Below are positions 14,441 to 23,149 of a stretch of 23,936 nt of DNA, piece by piece. The stretch's first letter is position 1. Each line of letters starts with the position of its first letter. Under the pieces are notes generated by a model. The model saw only the letters and a list, made by a program, of their open reading frames with translations. It searched no databases and was not told the origin of the DNA. This DNA is from an uncultured Bacteroidales bacterium. Lineage in GTDB: Bacteria; Bacteroidota; Bacteroidia; Bacteroidales; Paludibacteraceae. The translations under genes and the position numbers were made by a program. The stretch is taken from contig CAMJFV010000005.1 in the NCBI GenBank assembly GCA_946405045.1, positions 1 to 23,936 of the forward strand. The letters are read 5' to 3'.

Positions 14441-14464
14441 GGATGTGTTATACATCCTTTTTTT
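14441..14464 (+). terminator. Plus-strand intrinsic-terminator-like hairpin after the adhesin gene
   Basis: A 6-bp stem (GGATGT at 14441-14446, ACATCC at 14452-14457) with a 5-base loop is followed by eight T residues on the plus strand. No plus-strand gene precedes it, and on the minus strand the stem is not followed by a T tract. It would therefore stop antisense or unannotated plus-strand transcription rather than the adhesin transcript. Confidence 0.4.
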
Positions 14465-14488
14465 GTTGCATAACCCTTATCATTATCC

Positions 14489-17400
14489 TTACATTGCAAC
14501 CGTCACATATCCATAATGTTTCTGACCTATTGAATCCGTCACAATATAATAATATGTGTCGGGGGTGATTTTTCCGTTAGGCAACACACCATTCCATCCG
14601 TCTGCTCCCTGAAAAAGCATTATCCCATGCCTGTCCTTTATCTCCACATGATATCCCTTCATAAAGTGATCATTTATCATATCCCCGTTTGGAGTAAAGG
14701 TGTTTGGTATTACAAACTCTGTTTCTATTGTTGTGTGAAGACGCAATTTGCATCCATCTTTTGTCTCTACCACTGCCACCGCAGAAAATGACATGGCATC
14801 ATCAACATTAAAAGTATAGTTGAAACTTTGTTGCGAAGAAGTTCCTCCGTCGCTCATCAGCCAAATGAAAACACACTCATCCAAATCATCTTCACTGTCC
14901 AACGACAAACTGACATCTGAATCCCCACGTCTAATTTTAGTCGGTGTGGCTGAAATAGAAACAGTTGGCACTAGCAATTCTTCAATTTTGAAATCAATCC
15001 GCTTTTGACAACCATACCCATCCTTACCTATAACATATCCATTACCTGCCTCCGTGAATAGACATTCATCTTTGTCACTTCCGTCACTCCATACATATTC
15101 ATCCGCTCCTGCAACCCCAATCACGACATTTTCTCCAGGACATATTTGGTATTTTCCTGTCGTTATCATATCCGGGATATCATTGTATATCAATTCAGTA
15201 GACGCAGATGATACGCATCCATACTCGTTTATTGCGACTACTTCATATTCCCCACTTTGTGTCACATCTATCTCCGCTCCTTCATCTCCTGTGCTCCATC
15301 TGTATTTGCACTTCGAATCAGATATAGCTGTCAACCTTGCATATTGTTTATTGCAGACGGGAGTTTCCGCTCCCAAGATTTCCACTTTAGGCAAACTTCT
15401 TTGATTGATTACAAACTGTTTATGACCTCTACAACCATTCTTATCAACAACAGAAACTGAATATTTCCCGTGTTTGGTGAACTCAAATTCTTTAGAATTA
15501 GACAATGTATCTCCGTTACTTTCATCAATCCACGTAGATTTAACTACATTGGATTTCAGCAAAGTCGCCATTGCCACATCACCCGAATCTTCACAAATAT
15601 CAAAATCTCCGTCAATTATCACATCGTCAATATCATACTTATGCACAACTGTTTCAGCCATGTTACTTACACATCCATTCTCATCTTTCGCAACCACAAA
15701 CAATGTGCAAGTGTCTGTCACATACACAGATGAGTCTTTCTTCCCATTACTCCAATTGTAATCAACAAGTTTAGAACCAGACTTCTGCAATACAGTCAAT
15801 GTCGCCGTTTCACCGTCGCAAATATGCATTTCTCCGATCACATCTATTTGGGGCTTGGGCAGTACTCGAACATCAAAAGAAGCATTTCGGCATTCCCCAT
15901 TGTTGAGACAAACCGACACCTTATATATTCGGCTCTCTTTCGCATATATCTCAGGTCTTCGTCTGCCATCATCCCAAATATAATAATCTCCACCAGAAGC
16001 TATCAACAATACACTGTCTCCTTCGCACACCACAGCTCCGCCATCAAAACTTTCGTTAATAAGGGGAACGGGAACATCTATTTCCACCACATCTTTGAAC
16101 GCCACATTTGAGCATCCTACACTATCCGTGCCTGTCACTGTATAGCGTCCTCCGTGTGTGATTTCTATAGACGGTACTGTCCTTTTCTCCGTTCCCCAAC
16201 CATACGTTTTACCTCCAGTTGCAGTCAGAATCGCAGTTTCCCCACGCCTTAACGTATCCTCTCCAACAATGGTGATCTTCGGCAAACCATATTCTTCAAC
16301 CTCGATTGTATCCCCATTTTCACAACCGAATTTATCCGTTGCCACGACGGAATATATTCCTCCACTATAAACCGAAATTTCATCATCCGCCTTTCCATTA
16401 CTCCATTGCAAAGAAACAGTTTCGTCTCTAGTGCTATCGGAAGCGACACCTATAGCCAATGCTTTCAAAACTAATGAGTCTCCTTCACACATCCACGTAT
16501 TTCCTGTAATCTTCAAATATGGTTTAATGTGCACATTTATATTAAACCAAACCGTGTCTGAGATTCCATCAGGCGACGTTGACACTACATAATGTGTTCC
16601 TGACTCGCTAAAAACAGCCTTTCTTCCTATACTTCCGTCACTCCAAACAAACGAATTAGAAACTGGTGCAAACACAGTAATCTCAGTCGAATCGCCTTCA
16701 CAAATATCAAACTTACCGTCGACAAACAATTCTGACGCAGTCACTCTAATTGCAGCATGATCAAAGCATCCATATTCGTCATACACTGTAACAGAATAGT
16801 TTGCATACATATTTATATCATTTCCATCTATTGTGATTTGAGATGAAGTTTGACGATCCGGCATCCACAAATAGCGATAATCGGAGCTATCCGAATTAAT
16901 TACATTTGCTGTAAGAGTTGCAGTTTGAGAAGAAGCGATCTGTGTTATTCCAGAGATTTCCACAGTCGGATTCCTTCTTTGTTTCACATAATGATACACT
17001 GTATCAGAACGACAACCCATATTATCATAACCGACAGCCCAAAATACACCAGCACTATCCACAGACACTGTTTTCTTAGCACTACCGTCGCTCCACATTA
17101 TATTTTGACATTCCACACCATTCGCCACCAGTTCTATTTCTCCGTTTTCACAAACAACAGAATCTCCGGAAATAGACAAAAATGGAGACGGAGACTCCTT
17201 GGCATACACTGAATCAACAGTCGTACAACCTAACGAGTCCGTCGCCTCCACCACATAAAAATTTTCCGCATTAGCAAGATGAATGTTGTTTTTTATCAAA
17301 CGTTTTGTCCATTTTAACTTCACTCCTTCAGAATGTATCACATCAAACGATACTGAATCTCCTTTGCAAAACGACTTTGTCTTGCCATCCGCAAAATCCA

Positions 17401-20400
17401 ATTTTGGCAAAACCGCCCTAGTCACTTCAAATTCAGCAGTGTCAGACACACATAAACCATTATATCCGACAACCGTATATTTTCCAGGACGATAAACTTC
17501 AATTTGTCTGGCAGTATCACCAGTGTTCCAATGCAGACGATCACAATCTGCAACGTCTACAACAAGCGTCGCACTATCATTCATACCACATAAATATCCC
17601 TTCCCTTCGATTTCCAATTTAGGTAGAGAAATCTTTTGAACATTCACTATATGTGTGTCCGACGGACATCCAGCCGAATCATAACCTACAACCAAATGAT
17701 TTCCCACTATATCTGTAGACGTAGTATTCCCAGCCAAATTTTCACCATCCCATGCAAATGAAACCGCATCTGTTGAGAAAAACTGTATATCGGCTATGCC
17801 ACGTTCACAAAACGACACTGTATCTGGAGCCGACAACAACGGTTTTCTTCTCTCACGCACCGTCATCTCCGCATACGCCTTGCATCCGAAGCTATCTATT
17901 CCCACCACTGTCACCAAACCAGCATGAGCATGATAGAATGGAGTATCAACAGCCTTACTATCCCAATAAAGCTGTTGGAAATCACCATTCACTGATAAAT
18001 AGGATAAAGAGTCTACACAAACCTCGGACCTTCCGAAAATTTGTATATTAGGACTATTTAGTATTAAGCTTTTCGTTTTTGACGCGACACATCCATTCGT
18101 GTCTGTTGCGGTACACATATATGTTCCAGCTGTGTCGACGACGATGGAATCTCCGACATAGCCATTTTGCCAGACGTAGGAAAGCATTGATCCAGACTGT
18201 GCGACAAGTGTGGCCGTGCTATCCGCACAAACAACATCTGCTGATTGGATTTCAAACTGTGGCAGTTCATGAATCATCACATCAGCAACCGCTGTACCGA
18301 CACAGCCAAACGAGTCTGTTGCCGTGACCTCCACTATCCCACTCTGCCTCACAGTTATCATCGGTGAAGTGTCGGATGTGCAATTCCACGCATATCTGAC
18401 ATTTCCGTCCTGAGCCACAAATGAGGCTTCGATTGTCAGGCTATCACCTTCACACGCCTCTAATTTCGAAGATGTGATCGAACCAACTGGGAGATCTCTC
18501 ACCACGGATTCCACCTTATGGTTTGTACGGCATCCAGACAAACTATCAGTCACCACAACAGTATATGTTTCTGCTGAAGTAAAAGAAAAAGTAGAGTCGG
18601 AAGAGCCGTCTGGCCACTTGAACATACATTTTTTATCCGTCTCCAAAGCAATCATCCCCGCAGTCGGTCCGCACGCGGGCTTCACCACATCCGTAATAGT
18701 CGGTTTGACTGCCAGTTCCACTTTCACTTTGGCAGTATCGCTGCATCCGTTTGCCGTTGTTCCAACAACCATGAAAGTACCCGAACTTGAGGCTCTGTAC
18801 TTATTACTGTCAGAGCCGACTTTCTTTCCCAACTTGCTCCACTGATAATGATCCGCACCATTCACAGTGAGCGTAACTGTGGAGTTTTCGCAAAGAAGCT
18901 TCAACGTGTCACCTTTCAACTTTGGTGCAGAATTAACCACTACAGAAAAATCCTTGCGTGTCTCACAATTGTGAGAGTTGGACACCACCACCTGATAATC
19001 ACCGCTCTTCTTCAACACTGCCAGAGAATCCGAGTCAATCACCTTTCCATTCGCGTCGACCCAAGAATATCTATATTTTGTGTTGGAACGATTATCCACT
19101 TCGACCTGCAGCACACTTCCCTCATTCTTGCAAAACGACAGATCTCCGATCAATGAAATCTCCGGATAAGGCAAAAACTCCACATCTGTATACGCTTCAC
19201 TTACACATCCAGTTACAGGATCCTTCACCTGTGCACGATAACGACCCGAATGGGAAATATTTATAGTAGTAGACGTGTTTCCTAAAATAGAATCTGGGTA
19301 GATCCAAAAAAATTCAGAGCCCTGAGTAACAGTACAACTAATGGCCTCCTTATCCCCTTCACAAGGGATTACAGATTCTAGAAAAATAGTCGGGCTCTGA
19401 ATTTCCGTTATGTGAAATACAAACTCTTTACTTTTACAACCATTTGTGGTATAGCCCACAACACTATAATCACCCTCTTTAGACAAAGCATATTGGCTTT
19501 CGCCCGTGCCGAAGCTCATACCGGATCCTTTCCATTCGAAAAATGTAAGGTCGGGTCCTTCAGCAGAAAATGTAGTTTGGTGACCACTGCAAATCTCCGA
19601 CACAAGGTTTGGGATCACCACGTCAGCCACAGAATCAATAGAAGTAATGACGACCTCGCTTGATGATTTGCAGCCATCCACCGTCTTCACCGCAACACGA
19701 TATCTATCCTCTTCCGTAACCGTAATTTTCTTATCATTAGAAAAAGGGACACCACCTCTGCTCCACTCATACGAAACGATCTGAGATTCCTTCAAATCAT
19801 GATCCGCTGAGATTTCCGTTTCGACGGTGCCAGGACAGAATGCTGTGACACCTCCAAATTCGATGTTCGCACTCATCTTCGGTTTGATGGTGAAATGCAA
19901 TGTGTCACGACAAACATTCCTGCCGATCGTTTTTGTGCCGATCACATAATAGTCACCACTTGCAGAAAAGGTCGCAGAATTCGAAGTCTCACCGCCAACC
20001 CATTCGTATGAATCCATATCAGAAGCAGTCAAAGTAAGAGACTCACCAAGACAAAGGCCATCATTTCCAGAAATAGAAGGGGTAGGCGACGGAATGACAG
20101 ACGCATCAACCGTTTTAGTGCAACCGTAAGCTGTGGCAGTCAACGAATACAAGCCTGCGACCGTAGTTGAAAATGATTCTTCAGTGGAAACCTCCACACC
20201 GTCTTTCTGCCATGATAAATCAGCTGGAATTTTTCTTGTTCCCTGACGTACTACAGCTTTCAAAGTAGCAGGATCACCATTGCAAAGTTGGGATTTACCC
20301 TCGTCTACACGAAGCGTCCATCTCGGTTCATCCCTGATTTCAATCGTTTCTGTCACTATGTTACCATCCTTAAGAGTGATCACAGCGTCAACGAACATTC

Positions 20401-20641
20401 CAGCATAGATAGCAGAAATTGAGTATGCAGAAGACGGGAGTTTGTTTCCATTCTGTTGAAATTCAACACTTTTAACATCAGAATGATCCTCCATCTGAAG
20501 CTTTTGCACACCATTGTTGCCACAAACATAAAAAACACCACCGTCGACATTCTGCCACTTATAAGCGAATGCGGACTGCGACATAAATAATAAAACCAAA
20601 AATATGAACCTAATCGCCATTTCCCCGACTAAATTTTTCAT
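14489..20641 (-). CDS. Giant multi-domain surface adhesin with T9SS type B sorting domain
   Basis: This 2050-residue protein has a signal peptide (about 1-26, ending SAFA) and a short beta-rich N-terminal region. About 25 Ig/PKD-like repeats of 70-85 residues follow. Each repeat typically has an early C-x-G-(D/E) motif, a central Y-x-W-x-x-G motif, then G-x-Y-x-V, and a closing GC near the end. The paired cysteines suggest one disulfide per domain. The C-terminal 75 residues form a type B gliding-motility-type sorting domain, with IPNTFTPNGDMINDHF and the terminal strand YYYIVTDSIGQKHYGYVTV. The protein should cross the inner membrane by Sec and the outer membrane by type IX secretion, and be displayed on or released from the cell surface; SprB-like adhesins are the nearest known class. 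An alternative ATG at 20620 gives a shorter but still valid signal peptide. The PorP-like partner is two genes downstream. Confidence 0.9.
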   Translation of the reverse strand: MKNLVGEMAIRFIFLVLLFMSQSAFAYKWQNVDGGVFYVCGNNGVQKLQMEDHSDVKSVEFQQNGNKLPSSAYSISAIYAGMFVDAVITLKDGNIVTETIEIRDEPRWTLRVDEGKSQLCNGDPATLKAVVRQGTRKIPADLSWQKDGVEVSTEESFSTTVAGLYSLTATAYGCTKTVDASVIPSPTPSISGNDGLCLGESLTLTASDMDSYEWVGGETSNSATFSASGDYYVIGTKTIGRNVCRDTLHFTIKPKMSANIEFGGVTAFCPGTVETEISADHDLKESQIVSYEWSRGGVPFSNDKKITVTEEDRYRVAVKTVDGCKSSSEVVITSIDSVADVVIPNLVSEICSGHQTTFSAEGPDLTFFEWKGSGMSFGTGESQYALSKEGDYSVVGYTTNGCKSKEFVFHITEIQSPTIFLESVIPCEGDKEAISCTVTQGSEFFWIYPDSILGNTSTTINISHSGRYRAQVKDPVTGCVSEAYTDVEFLPYPEISLIGDLSFCKNEGSVLQVEVDNRSNTKYRYSWVDANGKVIDSDSLAVLKKSGDYQVVVSNSHNCETRKDFSVVVNSAPKLKGDTLKLLCENSTVTLTVNGADHYQWSKLGKKVGSDSNKYRASSSGTFMVVGTTANGCSDTAKVKVELAVKPTITDVVKPACGPTAGMIALETDKKCMFKWPDGSSDSTFSFTSAETYTVVVTDSLSGCRTNHKVESVVRDLPVGSITSSKLEACEGDSLTIEASFVAQDGNVRYAWNCTSDTSPMITVRQSGIVEVTATDSFGCVGTAVADVMIHELPQFEIQSADVVCADSTATLVAQSGSMLSYVWQNGYVGDSIVVDTAGTYMCTATDTNGCVASKTKSLILNSPNIQIFGRSEVCVDSLSYLSVNGDFQQLYWDSKAVDTPFYHAHAGLVTVVGIDSFGCKAYAEMTVRERRKPLLSAPDTVSFCERGIADIQFFSTDAVSFAWDGENLAGNTTSTDIVGNHLVVGYDSAGCPSDTHIVNVQKISLPKLEIEGKGYLCGMNDSATLVVDVADCDRLHWNTGDTARQIEVYRPGKYTVVGYNGLCVSDTAEFEVTRAVLPKLDFADGKTKSFCKGDSVSFDVIHSEGVKLKWTKRLIKNNIHLANAENFYVVEATDSLGCTTVDSVYAKESPSPFLSISGDSVVCENGEIELVANGVECQNIMWSDGSAKKTVSVDSAGVFWAVGYDNMGCRSDTVYHYVKQRRNPTVEISGITQIASSQTATLTANVINSDSSDYRYLWMPDRQTSSQITIDGNDINMYANYSVTVYDEYGCFDHAAIRVTASELFVDGKFDICEGDSTEITVFAPVSNSFVWSDGSIGRKAVFSESGTHYVVSTSPDGISDTVWFNINVHIKPYLKITGNTWMCEGDSLVLKALAIGVASDSTRDETVSLQWSNGKADDEISVYSGGIYSVVATDKFGCENGDTIEVEEYGLPKITIVGEDTLRRGETAILTATGGKTYGWGTEKRTVPSIEITHGGRYTVTGTDSVGCSNVAFKDVVEIDVPVPLINESFDGGAVVCEGDSVLLIASGGDYYIWDDGRRRPEIYAKESRIYKVSVCLNNGECRNASFDVRVLPKPQIDVIGEMHICDGETATLTVLQKSGSKLVDYNWSNGKKDSSVYVTDTCTLFVVAKDENGCVSNMAETVVHKYDIDDVIIDGDFDICEDSGDVAMATLLKSNVVKSTWIDESNGDTLSNSKEFEFTKHGKYSVSVVDKNGCRGHKQFVINQRSLPKVEILGAETPVCNKQYARLTAISDSKCKYRWSTGDEGAEIDVTQSGEYEVVAINEYGCVSSASTELIYNDIPDMITTGKYQICPGENVVIGVAGADEYVWSDGSDKDECLFTEAGNGYVIGKDGYGCQKRIDFKIEELLVPTVSISATPTKIRRGDSDVSLSLDSEDDLDECVFIWLMSDGGTSSQQSFNYTFNVDDAMSFSAVAVVETKDGCKLRLHTTIETEFVIPNTFTPNGDMINDHFMKGYHVEIKDRHGIMLFQGADGWNGVLPNGKITPDTYYYIVTDSIGQKHYGYVTVAM

Positions 20642-20707
20642 TCAAAATATACTGTATAATCCGTTCCGATTATTTGCACTGTCATGTAATCCGGAACAAA
20701 ACGATTG

Positions 20708-20738
20708 CAAAAGTAAACACTAATTTTGAAATTGCAAG
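20708..20738 (-). promoter_or_regulatory. Candidate promoter of the adhesin operon
   Basis: On the minus strand TACTTTTG (20715-20708) matches TAnnTTTG; CTTG (20738-20735), 19 bp upstream, is one base off TTTG. It would give a 5' leader of about 60 bases. Confidence 0.6.
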
Positions 20739-20808
20739 CATTTTCACAAAAAAAAAACGAAGGAAAAAGCGAAAAAGCACATTTTATCTCAAAAAATCCG
20801 TCAAAAGA

Positions 20809-20839
20809 TTTGCAGATACAAAAATAAGTGCTACCTTTG
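20809..20839 (+). promoter_or_regulatory. Full-consensus promoter of tRNA-Pro
   Basis: TTTG at 20809-20812, a 19-bp gap and TACCTTTG at 20832-20839 exactly match the Bacteroidota consensus, 36 bases before the mature tRNA 5' end. Confidence 0.8.
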
Positions 20840-20875
20840 CATCGCAATTGAGAAATAAAGCAATCAATTAGCAAT

Positions 20876-20953
20876 CGAGATGTAGCGCAGTCCGGTTAGC
20901 GCATCTGGTTTGGGACCAGAGGGTCGGGGGTTCGAATCCCTTCATCTCGACCA
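20876..20953 (+). tRNA. tRNA-Pro (anticodon TGG)
   Basis: The 78-base sequence folds as a cloverleaf. The acceptor stem is CGAGATG (20876-20882) with CATCTCG (20943-20949), followed by discriminator A and an encoded CCA at 20951-20953. The anticodon stem TCTGG/CCAGA encloses the loop TTTGGGA with anticodon TGG. The T arm reads GGGGGTTCGAATCCC. TGG reads proline codons CCA and, by wobble, others. It sits between divergent genes and has its own promoter and terminator. Confidence 0.96.
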
Positions 20954-20980
20954 AAGGAGAGCAGAAATGTTCTCCTTTTT
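20953..20980 (+). terminator. Terminator of tRNA-Pro
   Basis: An 8-bp stem (AAAGGAGA at 20953-20960, TCTCCTTT at 20971-20978) with a 10-base loop leads into six T residues. It starts at the tRNA CCA end and is therefore likely the tRNA transcript terminator. Confidence 0.8.
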
Positions 20981-21012
20981 TATTTATGTATAGCATTAAA
21001 ATCGAAGAATTT

Positions 21013-21711
21013 ATGAAAAGAAACCTTATTTCAATCTGTTGCTTTTTAGTTTCCTTATGTTGTTTTGCCTCTCCGGAACACCGTCTATCTATAGGCAGAG
21101 GATTACTTAGTTATGAATATTTAGATGAGTTTAGCTATGAGCACTCAGACCGAGATTGGTGTCAACCTAGTCCATATCTTAACGACACTTACGAAACAAC
21201 AGAAGAACATCTAACTTCCTTTCCAGTCAATCTAAATATCCACTACGAATGCACTTTAGGCAAACATTTTGGCATTGGAGTTTGTCTTGGATATGATCAT
21301 TTAAGAATGTCTCAAGGCATAGAAAATTACAAATCAACAGATGGCATTGATTACAACGGGAACCCACGCAAAGAATGGGCTCTTTACAGACACGACATCG
21401 GTGAACTTGATAGATATATTCTCTTTGTCATGCCGGAAGCAACATTCTACTGGTTCAAGAAAAATCATTTTGCAATGTATAGCAAATTAGCTGGAGGTAT
21501 AAGATTCAACTTCGAAAAAAGAGAATTCTATTCACATTATTTTGAAGATGCAGAAGGCAAATATCATCATGCATATTTCCAGGGATCACCTGTATGTTTT
21601 GAAATCGGAAATCACTACTGGCGAGGCTTCGCAGAGTTTGGTTTTGGAGGACAAGGAATAGCACAATTTGGAGTAAAACACACCTTCAAAAAGAAAGAAA
21701 AAGAGGAATAA
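21013..21711 (+). CDS. Probable outer-membrane beta-barrel protein, unknown function
   Basis: This 232-residue protein has a signal peptide (MKRNLISICCFLVSLCCFAS, cut near residue 19-20). The mature part is rich in aromatic residues and shows barrel-type alternation, for example LSIGRGLLSYEY, GIGVCLGYDHLRM and the last strand GIAQFGVKHTF. An outer-membrane barrel of the small OmpW/OmpX-like size class is likely, but no family is identified. I chose the start at 21013 because it gives a standard signal peptide; the upstream in-frame ATG at 20986 would add nine residues and sits almost in the tRNA terminator. No separate promoter is obvious, so it may depend on readthrough from the tRNA transcript. 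It ends with a Lys/Glu-rich tail. Confidence 0.7.
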   Translation: MKRNLISICCFLVSLCCFASPEHRLSIGRGLLSYEYLDEFSYEHSDRDWCQPSPYLNDTYETTEEHLTSFPVNLNIHYECTLGKHFGIGVCLGYDHLRMSQGIENYKSTDGIDYNGNPRKEWALYRHDIGELDRYILFVMPEATFYWFKKNHFAMYSKLAGGIRFNFEKREFYSHYFEDAEGKYHHAYFQGSPVCFEIGNHYWRGFAEFGFGGQGIAQFGVKHTFKKKEKEE

Positions 21712-21831
21712 AGCAAGTGTTTTTTAGTTCAAAATCAACAGTTAACTCGCTGAGAACGCGAAATTTGACTGAGCTTCTATAACAACGATCAATTTTAGCA
21801 GAATCATAAGCAGTTAATTATCAAAGAAAAA

Positions 21832-21860
21832 GAAGACGCGAGCATTCACGTCTTCTTTTT
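21832..21860. terminator. Bidirectional terminator between convergent genes
   Basis: A stem GAAGACG/CGTCTTC (21832-21838, 21849-21855), extended by two more pairs after one mismatch, has T tracts on both strands (TTTTTT after it on plus, and TTTTTCTTT on minus). It lies between the convergent barrel gene and rtcB. The stem resembles the operon terminator at 298-319. Confidence 0.85.
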
Positions 21861-21876
21861 TATATATACGAATACC

Positions 21877-23043
21877 TTATCCTTTGATAACGGCAATTGG
21901 CAATAGTTCAACAATAGGTTTTACCAAATCAGACTCAAATTGCATTACACGATCGATATCCTTATATGCACCAGGAGCCTCGTCTAGACCATCTCGTCGC
22001 ATACCATGTATAATTCCTCTTTCATCCATCTTACGGCATTCTTCTTCCAATGAAAGAGTTTCACGTGCCATTGCTCGACTCAAACGACGACCTGCACCAT
22101 GAGAACAGCTCTCGAAAGACTCAATATTTCCAAGGCCTTCCACGATATAAGACTTTGTACCCATAGAGCCTGGAATAATTCCTATTTCGCCCATTCTTGC
22201 ACGCGTCGCACCCTTTCGATGAACAATCACATTTTCTCCAAAATGATGCTCGTATGCCGCATAATTATGTGCAATATTAATGAGATCACCGAACTCCACA
22301 TTAGGTTTGATTAGACGGATCCCTTCCATAATAAAGTCCATCATCACCTTACGATTAGCCAAAGCAAATTGTTTGCAGTATTCCATTTCTCGTAAATACT
22401 TTTTGCCCTCTTCAAACTCAATCGGAAGAAATTCCAAACCAGGCTGAGTTTCAGAATACCACTTAGAACACCACTCTACGGCTATCTTTGCATATTGTTT
22501 TGCAATGCTCAAACCTACATTCCTGCTGCCAGAATGTATCATAATCCACACGTCGTCATTCGCAACATCTTTCTGAATTTCAATAAAATGATTACCCCCA
22601 CCAAGTGTTCCTAACTGACAAAGCATGGCCGCTTTCATATTCTTCAAATAAGGCAACTTGTCAAAATCCGCCTCAGGCAGAAGGCTTTCATCCATAGGAG
22701 TCTTTCGATGGTCAAAACCAAGTGGGATATTTTTACGTATATAGCCCATTATAGACGTAATATCCTTTCGTTCCAACTCACTATCCTTAAGCGTTGTACG
22801 CACAGCACACATGCCACAACCGATATCCACACCTACCGCATTAGGCACAACAACACCTTTTGTCACCAAAACTCCACCAATTGGCATACCGACACCTGTA
22901 TGAGCATCAGGCATTATTGCGATATGATGGAAAGCGTATGGAAGAGAAGCAAGACGGACAATCTGTTCCATACAAGAATCTTCAACCTCGTCGAGCCAAA
23001 GTTTTGCTGTCAACTTTGTACCCATAATTTCTCTTTGAATCAT
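21877..23043 (-). CDS. rtcB: RtcB-family RNA ligase
   Basis: RtcB joins RNA ends bearing 2',3'-cyclic phosphate or 3'-phosphate to 5'-OH ends, using GTP and Mn2+. In bacteria it repairs tRNA or rRNA cut by toxins or stress ribonucleases. The 388-residue protein, slightly shorter than E. coli RtcB, has all key motifs: MPDAHTGVGMPIGG (44-57), VGVDIGCGM with Asp73 and Cys76, GGGNHF with His152, IHSGSRN with His170, AHNYA with His259, and SHGAGR with His315 as the guanylated residue. The Mn ligands are therefore intact. An alternative ATG six codons in (23025) is possible. It is divergently transcribed from a WYL-domain regulator, with a palindrome between them. In E. coli rtcB is controlled by RtcR instead. 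Confidence 0.95.
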   Translation of the reverse strand: MIQREIMGTKLTAKLWLDEVEDSCMEQIVRLASLPYAFHHIAIMPDAHTGVGMPIGGVLVTKGVVVPNAVGVDIGCGMCAVRTTLKDSELERKDITSIMGYIRKNIPLGFDHRKTPMDESLLPEADFDKLPYLKNMKAAMLCQLGTLGGGNHFIEIQKDVANDDVWIMIHSGSRNVGLSIAKQYAKIAVEWCSKWYSETQPGLEFLPIEFEEGKKYLREMEYCKQFALANRKVMMDFIMEGIRLIKPNVEFGDLINIAHNYAAYEHHFGENVIVHRKGATRARMGEIGIIPGSMGTKSYIVEGLGNIESFESCSHGAGRRLSRAMARETLSLEEECRKMDERGIIHGMRRDGLDEAPGAYKDIDRVMQFESDLVKPIVELLPIAVIKG

Positions 23044-23086
23044 AATTCAACAATGTTTTAATTTTTACACTGCAAAGATTCGTAGC

Positions 23087-23111
23087 AACTACGCCATCTA
23101 ATGTCGTAGTT
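23087..23111. promoter_or_regulatory. 25-bp imperfect palindrome, candidate operator between rtcB and WYL gene
   Basis: AACTACG at 23087-23093 pairs with CGTAGTT at 23105-23111, and CAT (23095-23097) pairs with ATG (23101-23103), giving 10 of 11 symmetrical positions around a 3-bp centre. An overlapping smaller inverted repeat (CGTAG, CAA, CTACG) is at 23081-23093. It sits 43 bases upstream of rtcB and 38 bases upstream of the WYL gene, so one bound dimer could control both. The CGTAG core also resembles the REP-like palindromes, so a repeat origin is possible. Confidence 0.55.
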
Positions 23112-23149
23112 TAAATAATTTTTCGCACTTTTGTAAAAAACTTTGCACT

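Noticed and set aside
15054..15404. Open frames antisense to the giant adhesin, such as this one and several others between 14820 and 19663
   Set aside because: They lie wholly inside a well-supported multi-domain gene, lack family character and follow from its codon composition.
20638..20874. 78-codon minus-strand frame upstream of the adhesin
   Set aside because: It covers the tRNA promoter and the adhesin promoter, has no family character, and contains strings of residues expected from AT-rich non-coding DNA.
20876..20953. tRNA-Pro as an integration site of an island
   Set aside because: No integrase gene and no repeated copy of the tRNA 3' end were seen in the window.
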